Origin: Spirochaetia bacterium
Lineage (GTDB): Bacteria > Spirochaetota > Spirochaetia > Treponematales > Treponemataceae
Direction of reading: 5' to 3'
Length of the DNA: 64,000 nt
NCBI GenBank assembly: GCA_900769975.1
Contig: CAAGIR010000241.1
Coordinates: forward strand, 1-64,000
Under the pieces are notes generated by a model. The model was not told where the DNA came from. It worked only from the letters and a program-made list of their open reading frames with translations, and made no database searches. Below are positions 26,305 to 35,465 of the stretch, one piece after another; the first letter of the stretch is position 1, and each line of letters opens with the position of its first letter. Both the position numbers and the translations under genes were made by a program.

Positions 26305-26333
26305 TTAATATTAACCTGATTTTACGCTGTCAA
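26305..26333 (-). promoter_or_regulatory. Promoter of the MBL hydrolase gene
   Basis: TTGACA (26328-26333), 17-nt spacer, TATTAA (26305-26310) on the minus strand, giving a leader of about 25 nt with a Shine-Dalgarno. A 10-bp inverted repeat (TTATCATTAA, 26355-26364 and 26384-26393) lies further upstream and could be an operator or part of the greA 3' end. Confidence 0.65.
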
Positions 26334-26433
26334 AAAAAGTAACGCCATTTTGAATTATCATTAATTTTATGAATATATTAATTTTAATGATAAAAACAAC
26401 TTAACTTTTCAAGACAGCTCCAGCCACATTAAA

Positions 26434-29145
26434 TTAAATATTTGACGCTTTTGAAATACTCTTTACTGTATAATCATATTTATGTTCATTAATAGTAAAT
26501 TGTAAAACATCGCCAGTTTTTTTATTCAAAATTGCATCTCCAAATGGTGCCATGTAAGAAATAATATTATTATCTGGATCAGATTCCCAAGGACCAAGAA
26601 TTGTATAAACTTCATCTTTTCCAGTTTTGTTATCTGTCAAAGTAACAACATTTCCGAATGAAATAATTGCAGTTGTACTTGTTGTCGGATCAAATACGAC
26701 AGCACGATTAAGTTCATTCTGAAGGTTTGTAAGTTTAAGATTAAGGAAGTGCTGTTCTTCTTTTGCAGATTTATATTCCTGGTTTTCTTTCAAGTCACCC
26801 TTAGCTTTTGCATCAGCAACTTCTGCAGCATTCTTTGGAATAAGAACATTCTGAATTTCTTCAACTTCAGCTTTCTTTTCTGCAAGTTTTTTAGCAGTTA
26901 CTATTAATCCTACAACCTGCTGTTTCTTTTCTTCTGAAACACGGAACTTGAAGTCAGGATATTTTTCCAAAATCTTATTTCTTGCCGTTGCTTTATACGA
27001 AGGATCAATATCATTAATATCATCAATAAGAGTGTACATTTTTTTAACAGCATCTTCACCGTTTTCAAACATATAATTAAAAATCGTGTCGTTCTTGAAC
27101 AATAAATCTGTTGCATTTTTATTGATTTTCTTATTTTCTGTAGAATTAACATGATTATTAATTTCGCGGAAAGTAAGTTCAATAATATTGATAAGCGTAA
27201 TCAACTGTTTTTCGTAAGAAACGCCAGCTTCTTTGTACCAGTCTTTATCCTGACATTCTTTGAAGAAATAAAGAACAGTTTCTCTGAAATCTTTAAATGA
27301 TTCAAAACTTGTACGAACGAGTTTTTGCACATCATCAACGTGACCTTCTTTTATCAAATCATTCAAAATGCTTTCTTTGAGTACAATCGGGAAAAGTTTA
27401 ATGTACTGTTCATTCCAGTCAGGAAGAAGTTTAATACATTCAATAAAGTCATGTTTAAAATCAGTATTTTTAGAATCTTTTAACAGTTCGTATATCTGCT
27501 TTGGATCTTCAATTCTGCTGTAAATCTCTGCAAAAGTTTCTTTTACAGGGAATGCAAACTGAGGATCTGCCGAAGAAATATTTCTGACGAGCAGATAAGA
27601 TGCAAGCACCTGTTCTGACACTTTTGAAATATTTTTAAGATATCCTGTAAAGTAAGAATACATTTCAGCAAACAGTTCGCTAGAATTATCAGTTTCATCA
27701 CTTTCAAAGAATTTCATAAGAAGTTCAGCACGAGCAAAGAATTGTTTCTGAGCTTTAAATTCATTTGATATTTTTTCTTCTGGAGAAATGTTTCCGTCAC
27801 GAACAGTGTACATAGTAATATCATTAGGATTTACGCCAAAACTAGCATCTGTTTCCAGAATTTTCTTTGCAGCTGTATTCCAAGAAGTCCATTCGCCCTG
27901 AGTAAGGATTGAAGGAACAAGTTCTGCTTTGATGCGTTTAAAATCACAATTATTATCAAAACTTTTTATGATGATTTTTAAAGTTTCAGCTTTATCAGTT
28001 TTTACAGATTTCACAAGATCTTCTCTGCTGAGCGTTGCCTTTAAAACCCAAATGTGGTCTTTTGCAAGCGGCTTAAGTGCACTAACAGCCATTGAAAGCT
28101 TCATTTCCTTTACGCCGACAACACGACCAAAGTTAATAATCAAAGAATCACCTTCAAGTTTTTTAATGCGGCCAACACCCCAGTTTCTGTGGAAAACATA
28201 ACTGCCTTTGTCGAAAGCAATGTGTTTTTCAAAATCATTAATTGCTTCAAAAACGTTACGGTAATTCTGAGCAAGATTTGAAGTGCGGATATAGTCTTCA
28301 AGGTGACTGTGATCTTTATATTTACCGCGGAAACAATCTATAATTTCTTTACGAGCCCATACATCTTTAGGTTCAACTTCCAGATTTTGTTTGAGGATTG
28401 TAATTGCAATATCCCAGTATTCTTTTTTTTCTGGTGCGTGATCTTTGTACCAGTTGTAAAGTTCCTGCATTAAAGTAGTAGTGCGTATATCGCCCATCTG
28501 TTTTGAAATTTTCCTTCGCAAAAGCTGGAAAAAGTCAATTTCCTGCGGGATATATTGAATGAGTTTTGACCAGATTTCCTTTACAGCATTGTAATTTGAA
28601 TTATTGATATAACGCAAAATTGCCTTTTTGTAATAGCTGATGGCATTTTCAACATCACTTAATGCTTCATAATGTTCGGCAAGAACTTTTGCTAAATCAG
28701 CTTCCTCCAAATCAATTTTTACAATCTTTGTATAAAGGTCCCAGACTTTTTCATTGTTATCAGCAAGATATCCGTCTGCAAGAGTTCTGAGTGCAAATTT
28801 ATTATTCGGATCATCATCAAGAATACTTTCACATAAATATGTTACAATAGTTTCTTTGTGATTGTTCTTAAAAATGTCTACAAGAGTAATTAAACATGAA
28901 TTATCAAGAGAACCTTTTTGCAAATCAAGTATACCGCAAATATAAAGTGCAATAATACTGTCTCTTGAATGAGAAAGATGTTCCTGGCAGATATCATAAA
29001 TTTCATCTGCACACTTTTCGTTTCGTGCCTTCTCTACAATTGCAGCAAACTCTTTAAGATTATTCTGTGTGTAGTTACTGATAGTTGCACGAGTCCAAGT
29101 TTCTTCTTTCAACATATTCTGAACTGACTCAACCAATTCTGCCAT
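26434..29145 (-). CDS. greA: Spirochaete-type long GreA transcript-cleavage factor
   Basis: A 903-residue protein. Only the last ~160 residues are GreA: the coiled-coil tip GDLKENQEYKSAKEEQ carries the acidic residues that place the catalytic magnesium in stalled RNA polymerase, and the C-terminal FKBP-like domain includes the SYMAPFGDAILNKKTGD block (GreA usually has SP.GRAL.GK.vGD). The N-terminal ~740 residues are alpha-helical with TPR-like repeats (AKVLAEHYEALSDVENAISYYKKAI) and a domain around 300-360. Borrelia and Treponema carry comparable ~900-residue GreA proteins. Shine-Dalgarno GGGAG. It is a monocistron. Confidence 0.9.
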   Translation of the reverse strand: MAELVESVQNMLKEETWTRATISNYTQNNLKEFAAIVEKARNEKCADEIYDICQEHLSHSRDSIIALYICGILDLQKGSLDNSCLITLVDIFKNNHKETIVTYLCESILDDDPNNKFALRTLADGYLADNNEKVWDLYTKIVKIDLEEADLAKVLAEHYEALSDVENAISYYKKAILRYINNSNYNAVKEIWSKLIQYIPQEIDFFQLLRRKISKQMGDIRTTTLMQELYNWYKDHAPEKKEYWDIAITILKQNLEVEPKDVWARKEIIDCFRGKYKDHSHLEDYIRTSNLAQNYRNVFEAINDFEKHIAFDKGSYVFHRNWGVGRIKKLEGDSLIINFGRVVGVKEMKLSMAVSALKPLAKDHIWVLKATLSREDLVKSVKTDKAETLKIIIKSFDNNCDFKRIKAELVPSILTQGEWTSWNTAAKKILETDASFGVNPNDITMYTVRDGNISPEEKISNEFKAQKQFFARAELLMKFFESDETDNSSELFAEMYSYFTGYLKNISKVSEQVLASYLLVRNISSADPQFAFPVKETFAEIYSRIEDPKQIYELLKDSKNTDFKHDFIECIKLLPDWNEQYIKLFPIVLKESILNDLIKEGHVDDVQKLVRTSFESFKDFRETVLYFFKECQDKDWYKEAGVSYEKQLITLINIIELTFREINNHVNSTENKKINKNATDLLFKNDTIFNYMFENGEDAVKKMYTLIDDINDIDPSYKATARNKILEKYPDFKFRVSEEKKQQVVGLIVTAKKLAEKKAEVEEIQNVLIPKNAAEVADAKAKGDLKENQEYKSAKEEQHFLNLKLTNLQNELNRAVVFDPTTSTTAIISFGNVVTLTDNKTGKDEVYTILGPWESDPDNNIISYMAPFGDAILNKKTGDVLQFTINEHKYDYTVKSISKASNI

Positions 29146-29329
29146 TTTATTACTCCCATAAAAAAGTCAAATAAAAATTATCTGAAAACCTTTTTTGACA
29201 ACTTCCATCATGACTTTTCAGCACATCCACAATGAAATGAGACTGTGCAATTGATAATATAATTTGCAACGCAAATTCTAAAACATAAAATCTGAATAAT
29301 GCAAAACACATCCGCAGATTTTATTATGA

Positions 29330-30259
29330 TTACTTAATATACGCTTCGTATACAGCCGAATCCAATACCTTAATTTTTACAAGAACTTCATTAATCTTTG
29401 CAGGATTTTCCCTTGCCAAATCATAATGATCCATAAGCCAGAAATAACTATAAAGCAACTTTGGAACAAGAAGCTGAGCATTACAAGAAGGATCCTTGTA
29501 TTCCATTTCCATTGCATATATATCTTTTTTCAGGCGGGCAACTTCCACAGGAGAAAGTTCTCTTTTTATATTCAACACTCCGCTTAAAACTCCATAAACA
29601 GGAATCCAAAAGTGGAGAGCTTTACCCGTATATCCTTTTTTTTGAGTTTTTTCTATAAGACACTTAATTAATTCAGAATCAAGAAATTCCAGATCAATTT
29701 CTTCAGGTCCCAAAAAAAATGCTTCCCTAAAAAAAAGTTTTCCATATTTATCTTCGCCGCACAAAGCACAGCAATCAGCAAGCTCCGCAATTACAGACGA
29801 ATTGCCTGGGTAGATTTTATTTGCTTCCGTAAGACAGACTTTTGCATTCTCAAAATCACCAAGCTTTTTGTAACATATTCCAGCATTTTTATAAACTTCC
29901 GCTTTTTGCGACAAATCCTTTACATCAATAAGTTTCTGAAAAATTTGCAGCGCATTAGAAAAAAATCCATATTGCATTGAAAAAAAAGCAGGCTCGTACA
30001 TAGTTTCCTTTTCAATGTAAGTCTGAAAACTTTTCCATTCCAAAAACACAGTTTCACTACGCTCAAAATTGTCCTTAATATTATTAAGGCGCTTTATAGA
30101 TTCAACCCAAAAAACACAACATTTATTAGTGTAGTTCAATTTGTACGATTCCAAATCATTTTCAAAAAGAGAACTAATAATACTTTGTGCATCAAAAGGA
30201 TTTCCCTGCTTAAAAAGGTCAAGGACATCTTTTAATTTAGCTTCTGCTTGAATATCCAT
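29330..30259 (-). CDS. TPR protein
   Basis: A 309-residue soluble protein without signal peptide. TPR units are visible at ~95-190 (GFFSNALQIFQKLIDVKDLSQKAEVYKNAGICYKKLGDFENAKVCLTEANKIYP, then AELADCCALCGEDKYGKLFFREAF). It is similar in style to the N-terminal repeats of the neighbouring long GreA, but it is a separate gene with its own promoters. The function is unknown. No Shine-Dalgarno is visible before the ATG. The 184-bp gap to greA is AT-rich and holds no gene that I can see. Confidence 0.72.
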   Translation of the reverse strand: MDIQAEAKLKDVLDLFKQGNPFDAQSIISSLFENDLESYKLNYTNKCCVFWVESIKRLNNIKDNFERSETVFLEWKSFQTYIEKETMYEPAFFSMQYGFFSNALQIFQKLIDVKDLSQKAEVYKNAGICYKKLGDFENAKVCLTEANKIYPGNSSVIAELADCCALCGEDKYGKLFFREAFFLGPEEIDLEFLDSELIKCLIEKTQKKGYTGKALHFWIPVYGVLSGVLNIKRELSPVEVARLKKDIYAMEMEYKDPSCNAQLLVPKLLYSYFWLMDHYDLARENPAKINEVLVKIKVLDSAVYEAYIK

Positions 30260-30273
30260 AAGTTACAATTGTA

Positions 30274-30367
30274 ATTTTATCTAAAAACGGGGAATTAATC
30301 AATAAAGATTATGAAAATTTATGAATTTTGGGACAAAATATATACAGCGAAACAACAAATCTGTCAA
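30274..30367 (-). promoter_or_regulatory. Tandem promoters of the TPR gene
   Basis: Upstream promoter TTGACA (30362-30367), 17 nt, TATATA (30339-30344), and proximal promoter TTGATT (30297-30302), 17 nt, TAAAAT (30274-30279), both on the minus strand. The proximal one would leave a leader of only ~7 nt. Confidence 0.55.
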
Positions 30368-30428
30368 GAATTTTTTATAATTTTTTTTATAAAATTTTTA
30401 TTTTTTTTCAGCAGGCAATTCCCTCGTC

Positions 30429-30605
30429 AGTCGCCTTTCACAGCTCGCCGACTCCGGCTCGGTCGATAACTATGCCACGAAACAAAAAATCACCTTTCCA
30501 ACATAAATACCCCAGCCATTTCGTGTCATAGTTGCGACTCACGCTGCGCGTGCCAGTTCAAGCCTCGGTACGCCGTTCCACATTAAACCCTGCACACTCC
30601 CCACC
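30429..30605. repeat. Dispersed GC-rich repeat with 66-bp palindromic insert
   Basis: The outer parts (CAGTCGCCTTTCACAGCTCG, GTTCAAGCCTCGG, ACGCCG, CCCTGCAC) match the copy at 24232. In the centre sits a 66-bp block (30468-30533) bounded by a 15-bp inverted repeat AACTATGCCACGAAA / TTTCGTGTCATAGTT (one G-T pair) that is absent from the other copy. It occupies the gap between the TPR gene and ilvH. Confidence 0.7.
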
Positions 30606-30632
30606 CACCAATGGCTTGCAAGTCATGGCAAA

Positions 30633-31121
30633 TTACATTACTGTATTGCCTCTGTCCAGGCAGTTTAGACCTGTGCGAACATATTCGAGTATTCCATAAG
30701 GTTCGAGAAGACGCAAAAGACTTTCGATTTTTTCTTCACTTCCTGTAATTTCAATAATTACAGATTCCAAACCCACATCAACAATTCTTGCTTTGTAAAT
30801 ATCACAAGTTTCGATGATTGTGCCTCGTGTACTGGCTTCTGCCTTTACTTTTATTAAAGCCATTTCACGCTGAACGCTTGTAGTTCTTTCAGCTTTTTTA
30901 ATGGAAATTACTTCCTGCAGTTTGGCAAGCTGTTTTTGAATCTGTTCAAGAATATATTCATCACCACGAACAACTATTGTCATTCTTGACTGGTTTGGAT
31001 TATGTGTTTCACAAACAGTAAGCGAATCGATATTATATCCGCGACGACTAAAAAGCCCCGAAACACGACTAAGAACACCTGCTTTATTTTCAACAAGTAC
31101 AGACAAAACAAATCTATCCAT
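30633..31121 (-). CDS. ilvH: Acetolactate synthase small (regulatory) subunit
   Basis: A 162-residue protein with an N-terminal ACT domain (FVLSVLVENKAGVLSRVSGLFSRRGYNIDSLTV) and the IlvH C-terminal domain (IKVKAEASTRGTIIETCDIYKARIVDVG..IIEITGSEEKIESLLRLLEPYGILEYVRTG). It binds valine and activates or inhibits the catalytic subunit IlvB. No ilvB is in the window, so the subunit is encoded apart from its partner. It lies 57 nt downstream of thrA with Shine-Dalgarno AAGGTGA and may share its transcript. Confidence 0.94.
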   Translation of the reverse strand: MDRFVLSVLVENKAGVLSRVSGLFSRRGYNIDSLTVCETHNPNQSRMTIVVRGDEYILEQIQKQLAKLQEVISIKKAERTTSVQREMALIKVKAEASTRGTIIETCDIYKARIVDVGLESVIIEITGSEEKIESLLRLLEPYGILEYVRTGLNCLDRGNTVM

Positions 31122-31178
31122 AAATCATCACCTTAAAAAAAGACAACTTTTTGATAAACTCTCCCCCTGCTATCCTAT

Positions 31179-33680
31179 TTATCTTTCTGGATTAAAAGAA
31201 ACAGTTCTTAAAATGTCACCAAATACACCTGCTGCCGTTACTCCTGCTCCTGCGCCATAACCTCGGACTGTCAATGGAATAGGCTGATAACGTTCTGTAT
31301 AGAATACAAAGGCGTTTTCTCCTCCACGTACTCCATACAAAGGATCATCCTGCCCTACTTCCATCATACCCACAGATACTTTACCTTCTTTTATACTTGC
31401 ACCCATACGCAAAACTTTATTCTGTTTTTTAAGTTCTGCCATTTTCTGTTCAAAATAAGAATCAACCTGCGGAAGTTTTGCAAGGAATTCTTCTACTGTA
31501 CCGCTAGGATCAAATGAATCAGGGAAAACTTTAAACATTTCGATGTCTGTCAATTCAATATCATAACCAGATTCACGAGCAATAATCAAAGCCTTGCGTG
31601 CAACATCTTTTCCTTCCAGGTCATCACGAGGGTCTGGCTCTGTATAACGCAATTCTTTTGCTTCAAGCACTGCCTTACTAAAAGGAACACCTTCATCAAG
31701 TTTTCCAAAAATATAAGAAAGCGAACCAGACATAATGCCGTTGAAACTTTCAAGTTTATCACCAGATTTATACAGATTCTGCAAAGTATCGATTATAGGC
31801 AGTCCCGCACCAACGTTTGTTTCATACAGGAACCTGCGGTGCATTTTGTTTGCCGTACGGCGCAATTCATGATAGAAATTAATATCCATTGAATTTGCAC
31901 GTTTATTTGGTGTTGCAATGCTCATTCCTGCATTAAGGATATCAAGATAACGTTCAGGCAAATCATAAGAAGCCGTACAGTCAACAAAAACAGGATTCAA
32001 CGGTTTCTTTTCCTTTACGAATTTGATTATGTCATCAACATTTTGCGGACCAAACGGATAATTAGGCTTTTTCATAAGGCCACGCCAGTCTGTCAAATCA
32101 ATTCCTTCTTCATTTAAAATCATACCGTCTATTGTCGTGATGGCTAGAACTTTTATATCAACATTTTCTTTTAACAGTTTTTCACGCTGATCACGAATCT
32201 GGTCAATCATTGTTCCACCGATTGTACCTGCACCAAATGCAAATACTTCTATTGTCTGTGCTGTATGGAAGAAGAACTGATGCACTGCCTTTACCGCTGT
32301 ATCAGCATATTCACCCAGAATAACTGCCGAAATACATCGCTCCGAACTTCCCTGTGCAATTGCAAGAATATTAATATCTTGACTGGAAAGTGCATTAAAG
32401 AATTTTGACGCAACGCCACGATTTGCAATCATTCCGTCACCAACAACAGAAACTATTGCACAATCAGAACGAACATCTATCTGATCTATTAATTTTTCCC
32501 TTATTTCCAGTTCAAATTTTGCTGCAAGTGCATCCTTTACTTTTGACGCTTCATCATCACGGACGCAGAACGAAATTGTATATTCAGAAGATGACTGCGT
32601 AATGAGAAGGATTGAAGAACCTGCTGCAGAAACTGCTGAGAAAATTTTGCTTGCCATTCCTGTTCTTCCACGCATTAAAGCACCGCTTACAGAAATCATA
32701 GAAACGTGTTTTAACGATGAAATTCCGCAAATGCTTGATTTTCCCCTGCTTTCGAAAGGCCCTTTTCCTATTCTTGTTCCACGTGCAGAAGGATTGTGAG
32801 AGTTTAAACTCCACGCTTCAATTCCTTTTGCCTGTAATGGAGCTATTGTTTTTGGGTGGAGAACTTTTGAACCGAAAAATGAAAGCTCCATTGCTTCTTC
32901 GTAAGACATATCATCTACAAGAATGGCATCTTTTACAACACGAGGGTCAGCTGTGAATACTCCGTCCACATCTGTCCAGAATTCAACTCGTTTAACACGT
33001 AAACTTGCTCCTATGATGGCTGCACTAAAATCTGAACCGTTGCGGCCTAAAAGCCCCATTACAGGTTTACTGTCTGTTCCACCACGCCAGGTGCATACAA
33101 ATCCAGGAAAAAGAAGAATTCTGGTTTGAGTCGGATTTGCTCCATCCCTAAAAGGTGCGCAGGCTTCATTACAAAGTGCATAATCTGCTTCACCTTCTTT
33201 TTGATTACCTGTCGTAAACACAAATTTTCTTGCATCCAGGTAGATTACGCTTTGTTTTTTTGCCAGAAGAACGGCTTCCATAATCGGTGCCGATAAAAGT
33301 TCACCCATTCCCATAATCCGGCAATGAACTGTATCAGGACACTCTCCAAAACTTACACAACCCGCAAGAAGTTTTTCCAGTTCTACAAAATTTGGTTCGA
33401 GCTTTACCATTACTTTTTCTGCATCAAATCCAGAAAGTTTTGACTGAAGTTCGAGACATATATCATTATGAATATTCCTTAAATCTGAAACATAAGTCTG
33501 CCCAGAAATTCCGGTGGTAGTTGCATCTATTGCCGACTGAAGCGAATTTGATACACCTGCAACTGCGCTTACAATAACACTTATACGATCTTCTTTTGCA
33601 CGATTTAGAATAATCTCTGAAGAAGCCAAAATACGGCGGGCATTTGCCATAGAAGTTCCGCCAAATTTTAATGTAATCAT
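31179..33680 (-). CDS. thrA: Bifunctional aspartokinase / homoserine dehydrogenase
   Basis: An 833-residue fusion. The N-terminal aspartokinase begins KFGGTSMANA and has the GRNGSDFSAAIIGA and WTDVDGVFTADPR blocks. Two ACT-type regulatory modules follow at ~315-460 (ISVSGALMRGRTGMASKIFSAVSAAGSSILLITQSSSEYTISFCV, IVSVVGDGMIANRG). The homoserine dehydrogenase spans ~465-833, with GAGTIGG, TPNKRANSM, the YETNVGAGLPI block and GIMSGSLSYIFGKLDEG. It catalyses the first and third steps of the aspartate pathway to Thr and Met. dapA and asd lie at 57-59 kb. Shine-Dalgarno AGGTGG. Confidence 0.95.
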   Translation of the reverse strand: MITLKFGGTSMANARRILASSEIILNRAKEDRISVIVSAVAGVSNSLQSAIDATTTGISGQTYVSDLRNIHNDICLELQSKLSGFDAEKVMVKLEPNFVELEKLLAGCVSFGECPDTVHCRIMGMGELLSAPIMEAVLLAKKQSVIYLDARKFVFTTGNQKEGEADYALCNEACAPFRDGANPTQTRILLFPGFVCTWRGGTDSKPVMGLLGRNGSDFSAAIIGASLRVKRVEFWTDVDGVFTADPRVVKDAILVDDMSYEEAMELSFFGSKVLHPKTIAPLQAKGIEAWSLNSHNPSARGTRIGKGPFESRGKSSICGISSLKHVSMISVSGALMRGRTGMASKIFSAVSAAGSSILLITQSSSEYTISFCVRDDEASKVKDALAAKFELEIREKLIDQIDVRSDCAIVSVVGDGMIANRGVASKFFNALSSQDINILAIAQGSSERCISAVILGEYADTAVKAVHQFFFHTAQTIEVFAFGAGTIGGTMIDQIRDQREKLLKENVDIKVLAITTIDGMILNEEGIDLTDWRGLMKKPNYPFGPQNVDDIIKFVKEKKPLNPVFVDCTASYDLPERYLDILNAGMSIATPNKRANSMDINFYHELRRTANKMHRRFLYETNVGAGLPIIDTLQNLYKSGDKLESFNGIMSGSLSYIFGKLDEGVPFSKAVLEAKELRYTEPDPRDDLEGKDVARKALIIARESGYDIELTDIEMFKVFPDSFDPSGTVEEFLAKLPQVDSYFEQKMAELKKQNKVLRMGASIKEGKVSVGMMEVGQDDPLYGVRGGENAFVFYTERYQPIPLTVRGYGAGAGVTAAGVFGDILRTVSFNPER

Positions 33681-33781
33681 AAAAAACCACCTTGACTGAA
33701 ATCTGCAATTTCCCCAATATTTTGAGCGAGCACCTTTTTATTTTAAGGGTCAGTTTCAATCACTATTTTTTTGTAAAACTG

Positions 33782-33810
33782 ATTATATTTCAAATCACAA
33801 AAATATACAA
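33782..33810 (-). promoter_or_regulatory. thrA promoter
   Basis: TTGTAT (33805-33810), 17-nt spacer, TATAAT (33782-33787) on the minus strand, ~100 nt before the thrA ATG. I looked for a Thr/Ile-rich leader peptide or attenuator hairpin in the leader and saw none. Confidence 0.65.
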
Positions 33811-33851
33811 TAATTTGATTTAATCTTTATGATATGGTAAACTGAGTGGAA

Positions 33852-35369
33852 ATGGAAAAAAGAATTTACATAATTGGAGCAGGTTTTGCTGGTCAGACAA
33901 TTGCAGATGACATCAAGCGCAAAAAGATTTTCGGGAAAGTTAATGCCTTTATTGATGACGACAAAGAATTAATCGGAACAAGCATTGACGGAATTCCTGT
34001 TTTAGGTCCTATTAAAGCAGTTGCTTCGGTTTTAACTAATGCAGGTTCAAATTTAGACGAAGCGATTATTGCAATTCCATCTGCACCAACAGAAAGAATC
34101 AAAGAAATTTACGAAACTCTCACAAAAAACGGTTTTGATAATATAAAAATTTTACCAGGAATCAGTCAGGTTATTACGGGAACTGCCCATTTGGTTCAGA
34201 CAAGACAGATTGACCCGCTTGATATTCTGGGACGAACACCTGTCACAATCAGCCTGAAAGAAACGCTTGCCTATCTGCGTGGAAAACGTGTTCTTATTAC
34301 TGGTGCAGGAGGTTCTATCGGTTCTGAACTTGCAAGGCAGCTTTTATCTGGCGGTGCAGAAAGACTTTATCTTTTTGGCCATGGGGAAAACTCCATCTGT
34401 CAAATTTACCGAGAATTACGGCTGCTTCAGTCTGAAGGGGTTGGCGAAAAAGCGGCAATTGTTCCGATTATCGGTGACATGCGCGACAAAAATTACGTTG
34501 ATTACATAATAGATCAGACTAAGTGTAATGTTATTTTCCATTGTGCAGCATATAAACACGTTCCTATGATGGAAGAAAACCAGGTTGCCGCGATAGAAAA
34601 CAACGTTTTTGGAACAAAAGCACTTCTTGATGCCGCACTAAAGCATAATGTTGAACGTTTTGTCTTAATTTCTACTGATAAGGCAGTGGCACCTGTGTGC
34701 GTTTACGGTGTTTCTAAAATGCTGTGCGAAAAACTTGTACTTGAAGCGGCCGAAAAAGCACAGAAAGCTGGAAAAAATCAGGCAATAATGTTTGTCCGCT
34801 TTGGAAACGTTCTTGGAAGTCGAGGTTCTTTACTTCATATATTTCAATCGCAAATAAAAAACGGCGGACCTGTAACTGTTACTGATGAAAAAATGGAACG
34901 CTATTTTATGACGATTCCAGAAGCATGTTCACTTGTGCTGCAGACTGGCGGAGTTGGCGAAAACGGAAAATCTTATCTGCTTGATATGGGTGAGCCGCTC
35001 AAAATCATTGATATGGCTAAACAAATCATAAAATTCAGCGGACTTGAACCTGAAAAAGATATAGAAATAAAAATTGTGGGTGCAAGAAAAGGTGAAAGGC
35101 TTGAAGAACCGCTTTGGCTGGAAGAAGAAAATCCTGTTCCTACTGAATATAAAAAAATTCTGCAATTAACAAATAAGCCGTATGATTCAAAAAGACTGGA
35201 AAATCTTCTGAATGAACTGGAACCAGTATGCTTTTATACGGAAAACAAAAAGACGGATTTTAGAAACAAACAGAAACTTATAGACATTTTGTGCAGCGAC
35301 TGCGACAGTCTTAAAAATTTTTACGAAGAAGTAAAAAATGATAATCAAAAGCGGACAGATTTGTTATAA
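33852..35369 (+). CDS. Nucleotide-sugar 4,6-dehydratase, CapD/FlaA1 family
   Basis: A 505-residue soluble protein with two Rossmann parts: an N-terminal domain (IYIIGAGFAGQTIA, then an IPSAPTERI block) as in the cytosolic part of WbpM/PglF, and the catalytic SDR domain (VLITGAGGSIGSELARQLL, HCAAYKHVPMMEE, LISTDKAVAPVCVYGVSK, RFGNVLGSRGSLLHIF). Membrane helices of full-length WbpM are absent. The active-site triad reads Tyr-x-x-x-Lys (YGVSK), whereas PglF/WbpM have Met in the Tyr position. It likely converts UDP-GlcNAc to a 4-keto-6-deoxy sugar for the following aminotransferase. A GTG at 33846 is also in frame; ATG 33852 has a weak GAGTGG. Confidence 0.88.
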   Translation: MEKRIYIIGAGFAGQTIADDIKRKKIFGKVNAFIDDDKELIGTSIDGIPVLGPIKAVASVLTNAGSNLDEAIIAIPSAPTERIKEIYETLTKNGFDNIKILPGISQVITGTAHLVQTRQIDPLDILGRTPVTISLKETLAYLRGKRVLITGAGGSIGSELARQLLSGGAERLYLFGHGENSICQIYRELRLLQSEGVGEKAAIVPIIGDMRDKNYVDYIIDQTKCNVIFHCAAYKHVPMMEENQVAAIENNVFGTKALLDAALKHNVERFVLISTDKAVAPVCVYGVSKMLCEKLVLEAAEKAQKAGKNQAIMFVRFGNVLGSRGSLLHIFQSQIKNGGPVTVTDEKMERYFMTIPEACSLVLQTGGVGENGKSYLLDMGEPLKIIDMAKQIIKFSGLEPEKDIEIKIVGARKGERLEEPLWLEEENPVPTEYKKILQLTNKPYDSKRLENLLNELEPVCFYTENKKTDFRNKQKLIDILCSDCDSLKNFYEEVKNDNQKRTDLL

Positions 35370-35465
35370 TTAAAGTATATTTAAAAATATTGTCTTACTT
35401 TTTAAGATTTAATTTAATATTCTAAAAAGCTGATTTAAATCAATTATCATAAGCGAGGTTTTTTA

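Noticed and set aside
33681..33781. Possible threonine attenuator before thrA
   Set aside because: No Thr/Ile-rich leader peptide and no alternative hairpins followed by a T-run are seen.
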